Assembly (NCBI GenBank): GCA_963969595.1
Contig: OZ018411.1
Location: forward strand, 11,038,501 to 11,102,500
Length of the DNA: 64,000 nt
Reading direction: 5' to 3'
Source of the DNA: Neckera pumila
Lineage: Eukaryota > Streptophyta > Bryopsida > Hypnales > Neckeraceae
Shown here: piece after piece, positions 47,017-59,715 of the stretch
How positions within the stretch are numbered: position 1 is the first letter of the stretch
Layout: each line of letters starts with the position of its first letter
Translations under genes and position numbers: made by a program
The notes under the pieces: generated by a model
The model's input: the letters and a program-made list of their open reading frames with translations, nothing else
Database searches by the model: none
Told to the model about the DNA's origin: nothing

Positions 47017-50000
47017 GATTCCCTTGCGCACTCAGCTTCCTGCATGATAGCGATCACCGATAATCCAACAGTCTTTCTTCGAAACTCATCACTACTTAGA
47101 GAGTCTTCTAATATTATAAGAACGTTTCATAAATTGAGGTGCTCACAAGTTTCTTCTTTTCAGAGACTCTCTTGGAACTCTATACTAGCATGTAGTGCAC
47201 ACTATGCTTTCAGGGATTTTCATGTGTTCAGACATCCACAGACAGTTCATATTGAATCCCCAGTGTGAAAAAATGTACACCAAATCGAATTGTCTCAAGT
47301 CAGAAGTTCGCGAAGAGATCCCAGTTTGTCGGTTGGGGCCTACCTTTCTATGAAAATCAGGGGTGAGTTGCTCTGCCACTTCTTTCTTGGACACTGCGTA
47401 CGAATATTAGGTAATATGATGACCGTAGATTGATGCCTTTCTCGTTCCTGTCCACACACAGTTCACAAATAGTCTCTGCTTTTAGTCCACCATTCAAGTA
47501 GCTCCAATTATCTAACTACAATAAGTTTCTAAATACCCACATTTCCCAAGTTGTGACAATTAGCAAACTGACACCAACTCCCAGTAACTAACTTGCAATG
47601 AATTTGAAGTCATTTCCAGTGGCCAACTCCCCAATTTTGAATACGTAACTGTGCCTGTGCAAATGGTCAAAAGAGTATAATCCACGCACACCAGCTAAGT
47701 CGCAGTGCTAACTTGAAATCGAAACTCCCCATGAATTACCTTGTAAGTGCAGCTAGCTAGCAAATGGACCTTTTAGCACCCGTGTTAGCTACTTGGTCCC
47801 TGGTGCAAGAGAGAAAAATTCAAGGGCATCACCTTCAGAAGGACAAACATGTGTGGACTCACACATGTGCCCTTATCACCGATCCTACCACGGGACTGCC
47901 GGACACTCGATTCTCCATTATTATAAGGTTCATGTGTACAGCAGTACTAACAGCAAGAGGTACAAGCAAGTGACAGAACGGTATCCCTGTGCAACAGTTA
48001 TGACGCATTTTGCCTAACCGTAAAACTTACACTACATGGCAGGCTCTTCAAATAGATTAGATTCTAGTACGCTCCCCCTCCGCAACTAGATATCCTCTGC
48101 ACAGTGCTACTGATCTATTGCAAATTAAATAAACAAAAAATTTAGTTTCGATTCTGCATTAATTTATACCAATCCAAGTTGCCTCGTACTAATTAGTAAA
48201 CTAGAGGAAGAAAATCAACACTTTGATCAGCTGAGGCTCTAGAACTCTTATCGAAACTTGCAGTGGGTGGATACTTCACGAAGTGCGCAAACCTTGCTAC
48301 AATGGCAAACCGACATTACTTTGAATAAAGGAGTATGAAATTAGAAACCATATCATTTCCTTGAGAAATGGAAGGCTCTTGCAGGATTGACTTCGATGGT
48401 TGCAGACAGAAGCACTAATCCTCTTGAAGCTGAATTTTAAACACAAACAACTTAATCCTTGCGCAGCGCATAGTCACATAGTACTCTAATCGCCTTCACC
48501 AGGCCTCACTTGACAAAATTAATCAAAGAACCGAGATATCACATCTTCAAGAAGGTTCAAGGAGGTTCAAGAACGTTCATAAACCACTCACCTACCAAGT
48601 GCCTGATCAATAAAGGCTCGCCCGAGAATTGAACTTGACGAACGTAACTAGCTCCCCGCAACCACCACCACTAGAAATCAATGCTAACTACGCATGAACC
48701 GTTCAATCCCACCTACACAGAAACGAGAGAAAAGAAAAACAACCAACACCAAGCTCGATCAGACAAATCTCTCAAAACCGTCATCTCCCGCAACGACAAA
48801 GCTCTCACTTCCAACAAAACCCAACCACTACAACATCATATCAACAAAACCCTCCTACAGAAACCACCAATAAAGACATTATCAACCTACACACCATCAA
48901 TCCAGACTAACACCTGCCGAAACTCGATCTCACACACACAGCTAGCCCACAGTCTCGATCGAAACCCGAGATGCAAGCAATCAGTCCACATGAATCCGAA
49001 TAAATGATCGAGCTAGCCACCACGGCACCGGCCGTTGTCAACTCCTCTCCCACACAAACCACAACGCCATCACATCATGATGACAAGGGAGTGTACGTCT
49101 GATTTATCACATACTCTACCAAATCCATCAAGCAAGCAAACCCCCAGTAGTCCAATTCAACTGGACATATTGATTCGATCTCCCAACCTTATATATATAT
49201 CACGCATACATGCATACACTCACTCACTCCTGCATCGCTGACTAACGCCACGATCGTGTCACAAGATTGTTGCAATTGGGAATAAAAGTCAAATGGGAGA
49301 TGGAATATGGATCGATCTCCCAACGTCCTTAAATCACGCAAACATACATACAGACACTCAACTCACTCCTCCATGCCATCGATCGCTGACTAACTCCACT
49401 GCGTGTCACAAGATTGTTGCAATTGGGAATGATCTGAAAGTCAAATGGATGGATTGATTGCTTGATGAGCTAGTCGACGCGCGTGAAGCTAGTGCCACAC
49501 TTGGGAGATGACTGACTAACTTCGTTGATGCGGCATGCCATGCATTGTGTGCTGGGTTTTGACCTTGGAATGGGGTTGCAATTGTGTCCATGAAATCAGG
49601 GGAGCAAGAGATATGCGATTGTTGTGTACTGGCAAGCAAGGAAGAAAGGAAAGGAAAGGAAAGGGAGACTCGCTGGGCTAGCTGGGCTAGCAGGAAGCTA
49701 GAAAGGTAAGTAGTAAGTTACCAACTCCCTTGCAAGCAAGCAAGAGAGGTGGGCGATGGGGACTGTTGGACCACCCACTACGGCTCAAACTCCTCATGGC
49801 GATGGGGACGGCCATGTCTACTTCTCAACGCCTGGACCACTGCAGGCTTCTTTTTTAATTTTAATTTTTTAATTTTTTAATTTTTTTCAGTGATTTATTG
49901 TGGGGGGGGGGGGGGGGTATTTCAGTTGGAAACCTTGTGATGTGCACTGAGTCAGTATAGTTTGTGATTAAGATGAAAACACCCAAAAGTGTTGAAATAA

Positions 50001-51214
50001 GCAATTCAGCATAGTTGGAGGCAACTTTTTCAAGAAAAAAAATATTTTGTAGTATTAGTAACTGAGAATCATGAATTTTCAAAAAAAAAAAAGAATTTTT
50101 GAGCAAGACATGTATTTATTATGAGTTTTCAAAGTGCAAACTCCCTAGGCCATTGAAACCATCATATGGCTTGATCATAAAACCCGAGTTTAGAGAATCA
50201 ATAGTCAATTAATTGCAAATTTAATAAGTATGGAATCAATTTAATCTGTAAAGGACTGAGGCAAGTTTCTATCAAAAATCATTCAAAACTACAACTTCTG
50301 CTGCGTTCACTCAAAGAAACCAAGAAAATAAAAAAAATTTGGAACCTAACCGTAGGATCTTGTACACAAAATAGTGAAATTAGGTTGCCTTGTCAATTAG
50401 GTTGCCTTACCTGAGATAAATTACCCATGCATCAATGCTTGTTCCACATGGAGGTGCATGGCACTCTTTGAACCAGGCCTTGAACTAGCAGCGGTGCTAG
50501 ATTGTGAGCCTACGAGCACAAGCCTGTGAGCGTTGAGCAGGGATTATGTGAGCATTGAATTTTTTTTTAAATGTCAATTTTATTTCTAAAGTTAGACAAT
50601 ATTTTCAAAATTAGGATAACTTTTTTTATCTTTAATAAATTATAGTACCTAGTACCATGCACCTATCACCGTGGACCTATTACCGTTGTTATGTACACTT
50701 TAGGTGAAATTTTTAATTTCGATTGGTTTTGGAAGTATCACAAATATAAATTATGAAAGCTAAGAATTAGAGTTTAGGGAAATTCATATGCAGATTGGAA
50801 ATAGGTTGTATTAAATGCATCGGCACATTACAATATTTGTCCAAATAGAGAATGATACTTCTCAAGCTCTGTATTTAGGGTCCAATCTATATAAACATAG
50901 ATCTTCCAATGTCAAACAGCAATCACTCTAGGATTTTTGGTCTTCTAGGCATGTTCAAGATTCTCGCATGGAACTTTGATGATACGTGCTTTATTGCGAA
51001 GGAGCTTCACTTCATTGAAGCTGAAGCTTGGAGAATGTATAAACTTCTCGTCTATCGGATTCATTTTGCACAAGTAACGAAATAAGTAGTAAAGATGTTT
51101 ACAATTGACATACTAATGGCGGCCACCAATTGCTGAAATTGCCATGTCTACAAAATCAGGGCAAGTACATTCCGGATACAAGCCGAGTGTGATTCGATAA
51201 ATCTTTTGCATGGG
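47017..51214. other. Upstream region of the AMS-like gene and intergenic DNA
   Basis: No second gene is recognised in 4.2 kb. At about 49175-49446 two tandem units of about 137 bases share GATCTCCCAAC, TCACGCA.ACAT, CACTCACTCCT, GCTGACTAAC and GTGTCACAAGATTGTTGCAA TTGGGAAT. A T-rich then G17-type homopolymer tract lies at about 49855-49918. The ORFs at 48681-49241 are composition-driven (AC-rich). The proximal part probably holds the promoter of the AMS-like gene. Confidence 0.45.
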
Positions 51215-54200
51215 CTAAGTTCCCAATTGTAGGGAGATGATTGCTCCAAGTCCAGGGAAGGGAAGCATGGTTACTGCCAAGATCATTCCTTTGACATTTC
51301 CAGCACTCTCCCATTTATTGCGATGCTTTGTAGTAGGAGCATTTGCAATACGTTGTATAGCCTTGCTCCTTCTACTTGTTGGATATGTGTCCGAATGCAA
51401 AGGACTAGGCTGATAGTAAAGTACCGCCTTGAAAACATTTGACATTGTAAACAAACGTCGAGGTGACATAGGTGGTCGCGATTGGAGTTGAAAGCCGGCC
51501 TCTTGCAAAAGTATTGTTTTCTGGCGAGTCAAATTGGTGCCAGTTAGTACAGGCCACACGTCGGGAACTTGGGGCCAATCAATTACCCATGTACGTTTAG
51601 AGCCTCGAACACATCGCTCAATATCATCTGGACAGAACCAAAAATCTGTTACAATCTCCTTGTTTCCGCCCCAGTGTTTCTTTCTACCGCGGTATGTCAG
51701 AGCTGAAGTGCCTTTAGATCCCTTTGCAATTCGAGCCTCACAACGGATGTTTGATCCTCGTTGTTGGGCATGACATTTGCAGCTCACTTGTGGGACAATC
51801 TCGCAATATGCCATTGCGAAGTGTCACAATCACTCTCCATCGCAATCATGACGTGCATCACATGCGCAGAGTTAGCCAGCGGGTCTGCTTCATTTGAAGC
51901 CACTATGGATGTATATGTAGATTGTATTTGCACTCGTGGCTGAGAAAAATTAACCTTGTCCAGGTGATGGGAGTCACCATCTGAACCAATAGGGAGGTCA
52001 AGCTTACGCTTACTACTACCAAAAATCTCTTCACCTTCCAAATGTGGAACACGTGTTCCGGCATGAGCCGGTCCAAGAAGGTGATTCAATGCCTCCGCAA
52101 TCTTCTTTGGGTCACCGCTGCGTCTAGCGCCTCTCAGCTTCAACTCCTCTTTTGATGGCCCTGATCTTGATGTTGTGCCATTCAAGAATGCTCGATAATT
52201 TGTCATTTGCTGGAAGGCTCGAATGCAGTCATCACAAGTGGCGGCAAACAAATCATTACCTCGATTTTTGGATTGTTGCAACCATTTGTTATGAACGGTT
52301 TCCGATAAGTTGCATGATGGCATGCCTGCCATCTCCTCAAGACTCAATCCCTGGAAGAACCAAAATGCATAGTTTAGTCCAGAATTCCACCAATGAAAAC
52401 AGAAATACAGCCAAATAACATGTCTCAGCTTCTTTGAAATACTACAGATTTCAGCTCTAAAGTATAAGGCAAAGGCATTCCTCGGCGCCAAGGAGTAAGT
52501 CACCTACTCACTACAATGAATAGAATTTTATTTATATTAGATTTTTCTGTTATCACAAAAAACAATCCCAATGAAATGCAAGTGCCCATCTAGAAAAGAC
52601 ATAATAAAAGAAATGACATCAAGTAAATTACCATTTGCATGAAGCCGCCCCATTGGCGATATCTGAAGTGCCAAAATGCAAGCCACAACTCCAATTCACG
52701 TAGAGACTCCTCTGAGGCTGCTCCGGATGAAAGCCACCAAGAACAAATTGCCAAATAGCGTGTCTCAGCTTCCTCCATAGTCTTGGAATCTTTATATTGC
52801 TTGCAAAGACGAGTATGTTGGTGCTGCAAGTTCGGTTTGATGAGCTTTTGTGTATGGTGATGCAAAGAAGTACTCCAGTGTAAGAGACATGTTCGCTCAT
52901 GGTTCACCATTTCTATTTTGGAATCCCCGAACCGTATACAATTCAAACGGCATTCCAATTTGTTTGTGCACTATCAGCCATGAAGCCCTTGAAGTTAGGA
53001 TTATGCACGCCATTACGTCTCATGACATCATTCAATGACCTCCACATAATGCTTTGAACCTCCGTGTCCTCCGATTGCATATCACAAACAGCAATTGTCA
53101 TGACCTTCCTGCAATCTGTGTCATAGACGTGGCATGCCATGGTTGTCCAATCCTTCACGTGTTTTACATGGTCAAACATGAGCCATGCATTCTCAAGATC
53201 TCCACCCGGTTGCATTCGTTTCACCAAATCCACTCTACTACCAAGCCCTTCTACCAACATTTTAAACAAATATACCTTCTCTTTCCCCTGACCTGGAAAG
53301 ACATTGTCATGAATGTACTCAAACTTCAAATTCCGTTTCATATTCATGATGCTATCTAGGACCCCATCTTTGCCAGTGCTACGGAAAGAGGTAACAATGT
53401 TACTGATGTTAGGAGAACTGAGTATCTGAAATCTATCCATGACATCTTCTAATGACTTTCCTTGTAGCATCTCCTTAGGGCCTTCACCATTGTGTATAAG
53501 GTGGTTGTCCAGAAATCGCTTACTAGCTGCCAGGGCAATGGCTGAGTTAGTGGCATCAGGGATTTTTGCAACCTCGCCTGCAATGAGACCGGAAATAGTA
53601 TCTAAAGACTCTCTAAATGTTCCAGAAGCCACAGGATCCATGTGATAACCTAGATGAATGCAAGCTCTGGTCATCATTGCAGTATCGCTAAAAATGTAAT
53701 ATATTCTAGCATCACAAGTACTAACACAATGTGGCGGAAGTCTGCATATTTTGCAAAGAAGACTTGAATCCTTTGGAGGATTAGCACCAACATGGAATGG
53801 AGCACTAGTATAACCACACCACTCTTTCTCATTGGGCTTGGCAAACCACTTCAAGTATTCACACTCATCGTTATTACATACCAGATGTCCAGCACAAGAG
53901 GACTTCCTAAACTTCAAGCCATCTTGGTTGTGGATGTTGGACATCATGGTTCGACACCAAGCATGACCATCATATCGTTTATCTATACCTTGTAGATTTC
54001 CACCAGAACATAGTGAAGATGAAATACAAAGAGAAGGCAACTCAAATACTACGTCTCCATCAAAGTCTGGGGGAAGATACTGCACTTTTTGGTGAATCAC
54101 TGAATTGTAATCTAATGCAGCAACTTCGTTCCGAGATCCCCGAATTGATGCTAGCTTCTTCAGGCAACCAACGATACTTAGCGATTTTACACTATTTGGA

Positions 54201-54790
54201 TACATTGGTGGACGAGAGTGAGTGGACAGAGAAGGACTACATGAGGGCACGTAGTCTATACTAGAAGAAGTTCTGAGGACATCATCGGGCATTGTACTAC
54301 ATAATGGTGCTTGAATACTTGGCTAACTAGGGGACTCTCCTTCAGACTCACTCGATAAATTAATGATTGAGTTACAGACTTCTTGTTTTACACGGAGAAG
54401 TTGAATGGGAGTACTAGCAATCGCAATGTGCTCATGTTCCGTTGAATTCCTAATATTGCGCCGAGCAAGAGGCATATCCACAGCGGAATGGTCTGACTGT
54501 CGAGGAAAAATCTCTGTGGAAGCACCCCTCACAAGTAAAGACAATCCATATGCTCTATAGCAACCTTGACGAAGGTGCCAAACATAACCGCCCTCAAGTT
54601 CTAACTTCAGCATATGGACGTATTCTTTCACCTGGCTTGACTCAGACATGACTTCTTCTTCAACATATATGCTAGATTGGACAAAACCGAAGCGGACATG
54701 AAGAAGGTGTAAAGAAATTACAGCATATCCTTCTGAGCCAAGTGGGAGAACAAGTGGAATCTCGTGGCCATCTGCTCGAATGAAGGCCAT
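51215..54790 (-). pseudogene. Decayed MULE-like transposase-derived gene
   Basis: Two exons (54790-52632 and 52350-51215, GT-AG, phase 0 at M then GLSLEEM) of one large protein, broken by an in-frame TAG at 54325-54323, a TGA at 52945-52943 in NWNAV.IVYG, a frameshift just after it, and another frameshift near 51805. The N-terminal part (MAFIRADGHEIPLVLPLG) is unfamiliar. A Cys/His-rich block follows (CNNDECEYLKWF, CKICRLPPHC, CDARIYYIF). The core reads WLMFDHVKHVKDWTTMACHV, FKGFMADSAQTNW, ERTCLLHW and NLSETVHNKW, an order of acidic residues and C/H motifs like Mutator-type DDE transposases. The C-terminal part has CKCHAQQ, CEARIAKG and FWFCPDD. No terminal repeats were identified. The superfamily call is inference from motif order. 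Confidence 0.6.
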
Positions 54791-56118
54791 TGTGAAAATA
54801 ATAAGGCACCGGAAAATGAGAGTACAATGACCTAAATTTGAGTTCTATTGTATAGCCGGATCTGAATTAGTTTGAATTTACTGTCATCAGTTCATGACAG
54901 CAAATGCAATATTGTCACCAATTGATGACAGTAAATGCAATATTGTCAGAAGAGAGTAGCCTCCAAATTTGGATATGTGGACTGCTACTTAAATATATAT
55001 TGATCTCAAGCATCAATTGAATTCAGTAATAGTTGAATTCGGAAATGCATGTGAAGTACAGACATTTGTATTGAGTGCACATTTTCATATTCATTAATTC
55101 AACAGCTCAGATTGAGGTCACCTATCTTTAGTACCATTCCACCATATGATCCATTAGTCTCATGCATACTTCAAGAGTAATAGGTGAGAGTGGTTCCCAG
55201 TATAGTTTTAGAAAGAGGAGGAAGAGAGGTAAACTATTGTATTCCTCAGTGAAGGAGTTGCAGTGCTCTAGGAACAAAATCAGAGCAGTTGAAGGGACTA
55301 AGACGTCGCCATCAAAGGAAAGTTGCAACCTCTGAACCGAAGAAGATATAACTGCTGATACGACAATTGCAGGATATTTCCAGGAGCTACCGATTGTGGA
55401 CGTCTACCCAGTGAAGGTGTACACAAGAAGGGCTCCGTTAAATTTATGCGTAAGTCGCTGAACTTGTGCATGCCCACCACATTGATACTTTGTATGATAT
55501 TCATCATTTCATTGAATTCTTAATGTAAGAACCTGCCAGTTTGTGTAATCCTAGACTAAAACAAATTTCTAAACCATACAATTTTATGAAATATGACCAA
55601 GACGTCTAGAACATTATAATGAAGGTCCCCTAATAAAAATTATATATTATACAAACCACTGCATTTAGGGTATGACCTAATAGTGAAACTAGAAAATGAA
55701 ATTTCATGACCCTCACCAGAAGAAGAAATGCATTCTAAAAACGTAAAGTAATAGTACATCATGTTATACACAATTAAACAAAATACAAAATACCTTCACC
55801 GTCTTTGAATATTAAAAAAACCTTCTGCGGGTTCAGGTTGACCTAAAACCCACCATTAGGGTTTTCTAGAAACCGAGGCCGCGTGCCATCATGACAGCTT
55901 GAGGCTGGACTCCCAGTGTTTTCTTTCTCTGAACCACTCTCTCGCGGTGGCCGCTCCTGTGTTCGTTTCTGGTTCCTGTGGGTCTGTGGGCAGACTTGGT
56001 ATGATATTCGTTTAGGTGGCGTCAATTTCTGAAGTTCCTGGGTTTGATCCTCCTGAATGCTGCGATCTATACTAGGGTTTACTCATTTTGTTTTGTCTTG
56101 TTGTAGGAGGCTGGAAAA
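54791..56118. other. Intergenic; 5' region of the next gene
   Basis: At 54890-54955 a 37-base direct repeat (TGACAG.AAATGCAATATTGT CA) occurs twice. From about 55840 GC content rises and a CTTGTTGTAG acceptor-like site at 56097-56106 precedes the next ATG, so a 5' UTR intron is possible. No protein recognised. Confidence 0.4.
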
Positions 56119-56599
56119 ATGGCAAGGAAGCCAGAGACCAGGAGCGCCGCGCTGGGAGGGAAACAAAGCGATGAAGACGTGACCAACGTTGAGACAAGAG
56201 TGAACGTCGAACAAGAATCCAAGGCCGCAGAGACAAAGACTCAAGTGAGTACTGTATTAGCTTTCGATATATTTTGTGGTTCGTTTATGAAGTCTCTGGT
56301 ATTTCAAGACCACGATCCGTATTAGCGTACTGTAGTATCCGGGTCTCTTGTTCCTCCACTTAAGAACTCGGGCCGAACTTGACTGATCCAAATTTTGCCT
56401 TCGGGATGCCTTGGTGGTCATGAGCGGATGAGCTTGCTGTTCTGGCTGGCATTTCAATTTCGAAACTTCTTGATCTTCATATTCTGAACCCGCGATCCCG
56501 ATAAATTTGATTCCATTCTCAGTTATGCACGTGATTGAGGATAGAGAACCTGTTAGCAACAAACTGAGGTGGTTGTAGTGGAGCTGTTCTAGGGTTGGT

Positions 56600-57125
56600 C
56601 ACATAGAATGCAACGTTCCGGGGGTTGGTCACGTAGAATGCAATGTGACGGTATCGGTCCTCGGCGCCGAGGAGTCCTGCTGGGGTTCCGGATTTCGGCT
56701 TCAATGTTTTTTCTTGAGTTACCCGAGGCACGCGGGTTAAAGAACTGGGGACAGGCGGGTTACAGAATTGGGGTTACTGAACCGCGGACATGCGGGTAAC
56801 CCGAGGCTCGCTGGTTTTGTAATTTGAGGCGCGCGGCTCTGTAACCCCAGTTCGTGTGCTCGGCGTAGGGGACGCATTTTCTTACTGATCGAGGAGTTGA
56901 TGGTAGGGATTGGTCACGTAGAATGTAACGTTCCGGTATCGTTCCTCAGCGCCGAGGAGTCCTGCTGGGGTTCAAATTTTCGGCATGAATGTTTCTTCTT
57001 GAGATAACCGCGTGCTCGCCTCGCCGGTAAGAGGTCAACAATATTGATTTAGATTGGTTCTGTAACCCCAGTTCGTGTGCTCGGCGTAGGTGACGCATTT
57101 TCTTGCTAATCGAGGAGTTGATGGT
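56600..57125 (+). repeat. Tandem duplication in intron 1 of the ParB/methyltransferase-like gene
   Basis: Two units share GGTTGGTCACGTAGAATG, the palindromic CCTC.GCGCCGAGGAGTCCTG CTGGGGTTC, TTTCTTCTTGAG-like and GTAACCCCAGTTCGTGTGCT CGGCGTAGG.GACGCATTTTC TT. Unit 1 is about 56610-56890, unit 2 about 56893-57125 with a shorter middle. Confidence 0.75.
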
Positions 57126-59715
57126 AGATGTAGGAGTCTTCAATCGATTACGGGTTTGGGATACATTCTGTTCAATGACAAATGAGGTAGTTGGAGCAAG
57201 AATAGAAGTACTGGAGTTCCGTATTGAATCCCGGAGTCCAACATCAAGTAACTGTAAAACTGGTTTAGAAATAATAACGGCCCTCAGCCCTTACCTTGTT
57301 ATGCTGAAGCCCGATCACCGAATCTGACATGTCTCACCGAGTCTGACATCTACAAGAGACAGTGAGAAACCTCGGAGTAGTGACTGTCTCCATTGTAGCC
57401 TTGAACTGATTCTCTTAATTTTTTGAATCTGAGTTGTGAGCTGCTGGATTTAGAGAATCTGAGTCGACAGTTGTTGACCAGGAACAACGCCTTGGCGCCG
57501 AGGAGGTCCAGCCCGATGGAATTTTATCTCGCGTGTGGGGAGGATTGCATGTTTTAAGTCAGTTCATACAAGCACTTTGATGTTTGACGCGTTTTCTCTT
57601 CTTGATGACTGTCTGTATATGCACCTCATTTCTCAAATTGCAAGGGATATATTGACATTTATTACTGAGTGAGGTTCGTGCAAGTCATTGTTATCCTGTT
57701 TCAAGTCATGAGTTGGTTGCGATTATGATGTAGTCTAATGAAGAGGTTCTAAACGCACTGTTGAATTTCAAGTACTAGAGATACTTTCCACCGAATCAGT
57801 CCTGGTAGGAGTCTAACTACTCGAACTTCAATAAGACATACTTTTTAATAAATTTGTGCGCAAGTCTGATTAGTGATTGGTAGAAGCGCCTATACGTCTA
57901 CAATTGATCTTCTCCGGGTTTCATCTGCGATTGCTTTAGACAGTCATGGTTTTGGTCCTGGTCCGGGTCTTGGTCCTAGACATGACGTTCTAGTGCTTTT
58001 AGAAAAGAGTACGTAATCATAATCAAGTTGAATGCCTGCGATCCTAGAAGTTGGAGTCTTAGAAATCTGGAAACAGAAGTATGCAACCACCATTGGATCC
58101 GGGTGGGATGGATGGTTACGGAAGTGCACGAGCTGGTTCCCGTTGCCAAGAGATTATGAAATGGGTCGATGGTTGGCAGGAGTGTGTCTGTGCAAAATTC
58201 CGAGTATAGATGTCACGCTTGCTGCGTAACAAGGATACCCTCGGCCCCGAGGAGAGAAACTTCGCCAATCACTTTGATGAAGAAAACACAAATTCTGTTA
58301 TTTCAGCTTGACACAATTGGTGAATCTTTGGCTGCCTGTGTGATTGCATGTGACAGCAAAATTGGTTACAATGCGATTAGTTACATTGAGATTAGTTACT
58401 TCGAGATTGGATACGTTGAGATTGGTCTTGGCTAGTATTGTAAGCCTTTCTTTGACCCTTACGGATTTGGGTTAAAAATTCATAGCAGAGAGTGTCTGGA
58501 ATATTGATGGCGTCATTGGCTAAGACAGGGCGTCTCTCCTGTTCGTAGTCTGGTCATGCAGCAATAAATTCCCGGAAATTGTAAGGATTATGGATTTACA
58601 TCGTTTCACTTCTACAATTTCCCCCAAGGAAAGCTTGACAGTCACGTGTTTCAGAAAGTAGCTCTGTGCAATGGCTCCTTTTGGACAGCGTTAACTTTAT
58701 GAGATTATATTCCATTGCAATCATGGTGTGTTTAGAACTATCCTCGACGCCGAGGGTTCCTGGACAATGACACTGGTTTGATAATACGAGTTTTCGTTTC
58801 ACTTATTATACTGTAGTCATTGGATTAAAGCTGATCAGCGGTTCTAAGTTATTTTGCTTGTACATATCCCTTGGGTACCGGGAGTGGCTGTGGTCTTGAT
58901 CATGATGATCAGGAATAGCAAATTGTGATATTCCAATTTATGATGTATTCAGATTTGTCTCAATACAATTTGAATATTGGTTAACTATAGGTTAGTTTAG
59001 ACAATTCTACAAATGCATTCATTGGAAGGTGTATGCCCTCGGCGCCGAGGGGTAGATTCGGATTGGATAATATGTCACGCGAGCTGAATATCTCACTGGA
59101 ATATCTCAACCGATTGACAGTCATGGATATCCTTGGCCCTGAGGAGGTGGTATTGGCAAGACTTTATTAATAATTTCCTTAATTTGTTTCTTCTTGAGCC
59201 AATGTAATTCTTAGTTCAAAGAAACCCAATTTGTCATATGATTGGTAACAATATATATGGAACACTGAAAACTTGATTGTAGATGTGATCCCTTGGCGCC
59301 GAAGTAGCATACAGGGTGTGGTTAGGTTGTATCCTAAACTGACAATGCTTTGTCTTTATTGACACAAATAGTTCCCCTCTCTTGGATAGTTTCTATAACA
59401 TGGAACATGAAGCTGGAACTCAAAGGCTCCCTCGGCGCCGAGGAGGTGGTATAAGCAAGACTTGACTTATACTTTCTTGACCTTGTTTCTTCTTGAACCA
59501 ATCCAATTCTAAATTTAACAAATCGCAATCTGTAATATGTTTGGTACAATTATCAGTGTTAAACTCTGAACTAGATCCTAGATGTGATCCCTCGACGCCG
59601 AGGAACCGTATAGGGTGTGGCTACGTTGTATCCTAGACTAAATTTTTTTTGAATGGTCTTCTTCTTCTGATAGTTTCTTTAATATGGAACTGAATGGACT
59701 CGCTCGGCGCCAAGG
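56659..59715. repeat. Eleven dispersed copies of a GC-rich palindrome within one intron
   Basis: Core CCTCGGCGCCGAGG, self-complementary. Positions: 56659, 56944, 57490, 58239, 58742, 59037, 59131, 59291, 59430, 59590 and 59702. Copies vary at one or two sites and most are preceded by C or T and followed by AG or GG. Outside this 3.56-kb intron (56245-59806) I did not notice the motif in the window. Confidence 0.8.
59125..59645 (+). repeat. Second tandem duplication in the same intron, period about 300 bp
   Basis: Units at about 59125-59345 and 59424-59645 share the palindrome followed by GGAGGTGGTAT..GCAAGACTT, TTGTTTCTTCTTGA.CCAAT, TAGATGTGATCCCT..GCGCCGAAG or a variant, and AGGGTGTGG.TA.GTTGTATCCTA. 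Each unit carries two copies of the palindrome. Confidence 0.75.

Noticed and set aside
52943..52945. Reading the 449-codon transposase frame as a complete gene
   Set aside because: The homologous sequence continues past the TGA in the same and then a shifted frame (IVYG, then ERTCLLHW), so the stop is a lesion and not the natural end.
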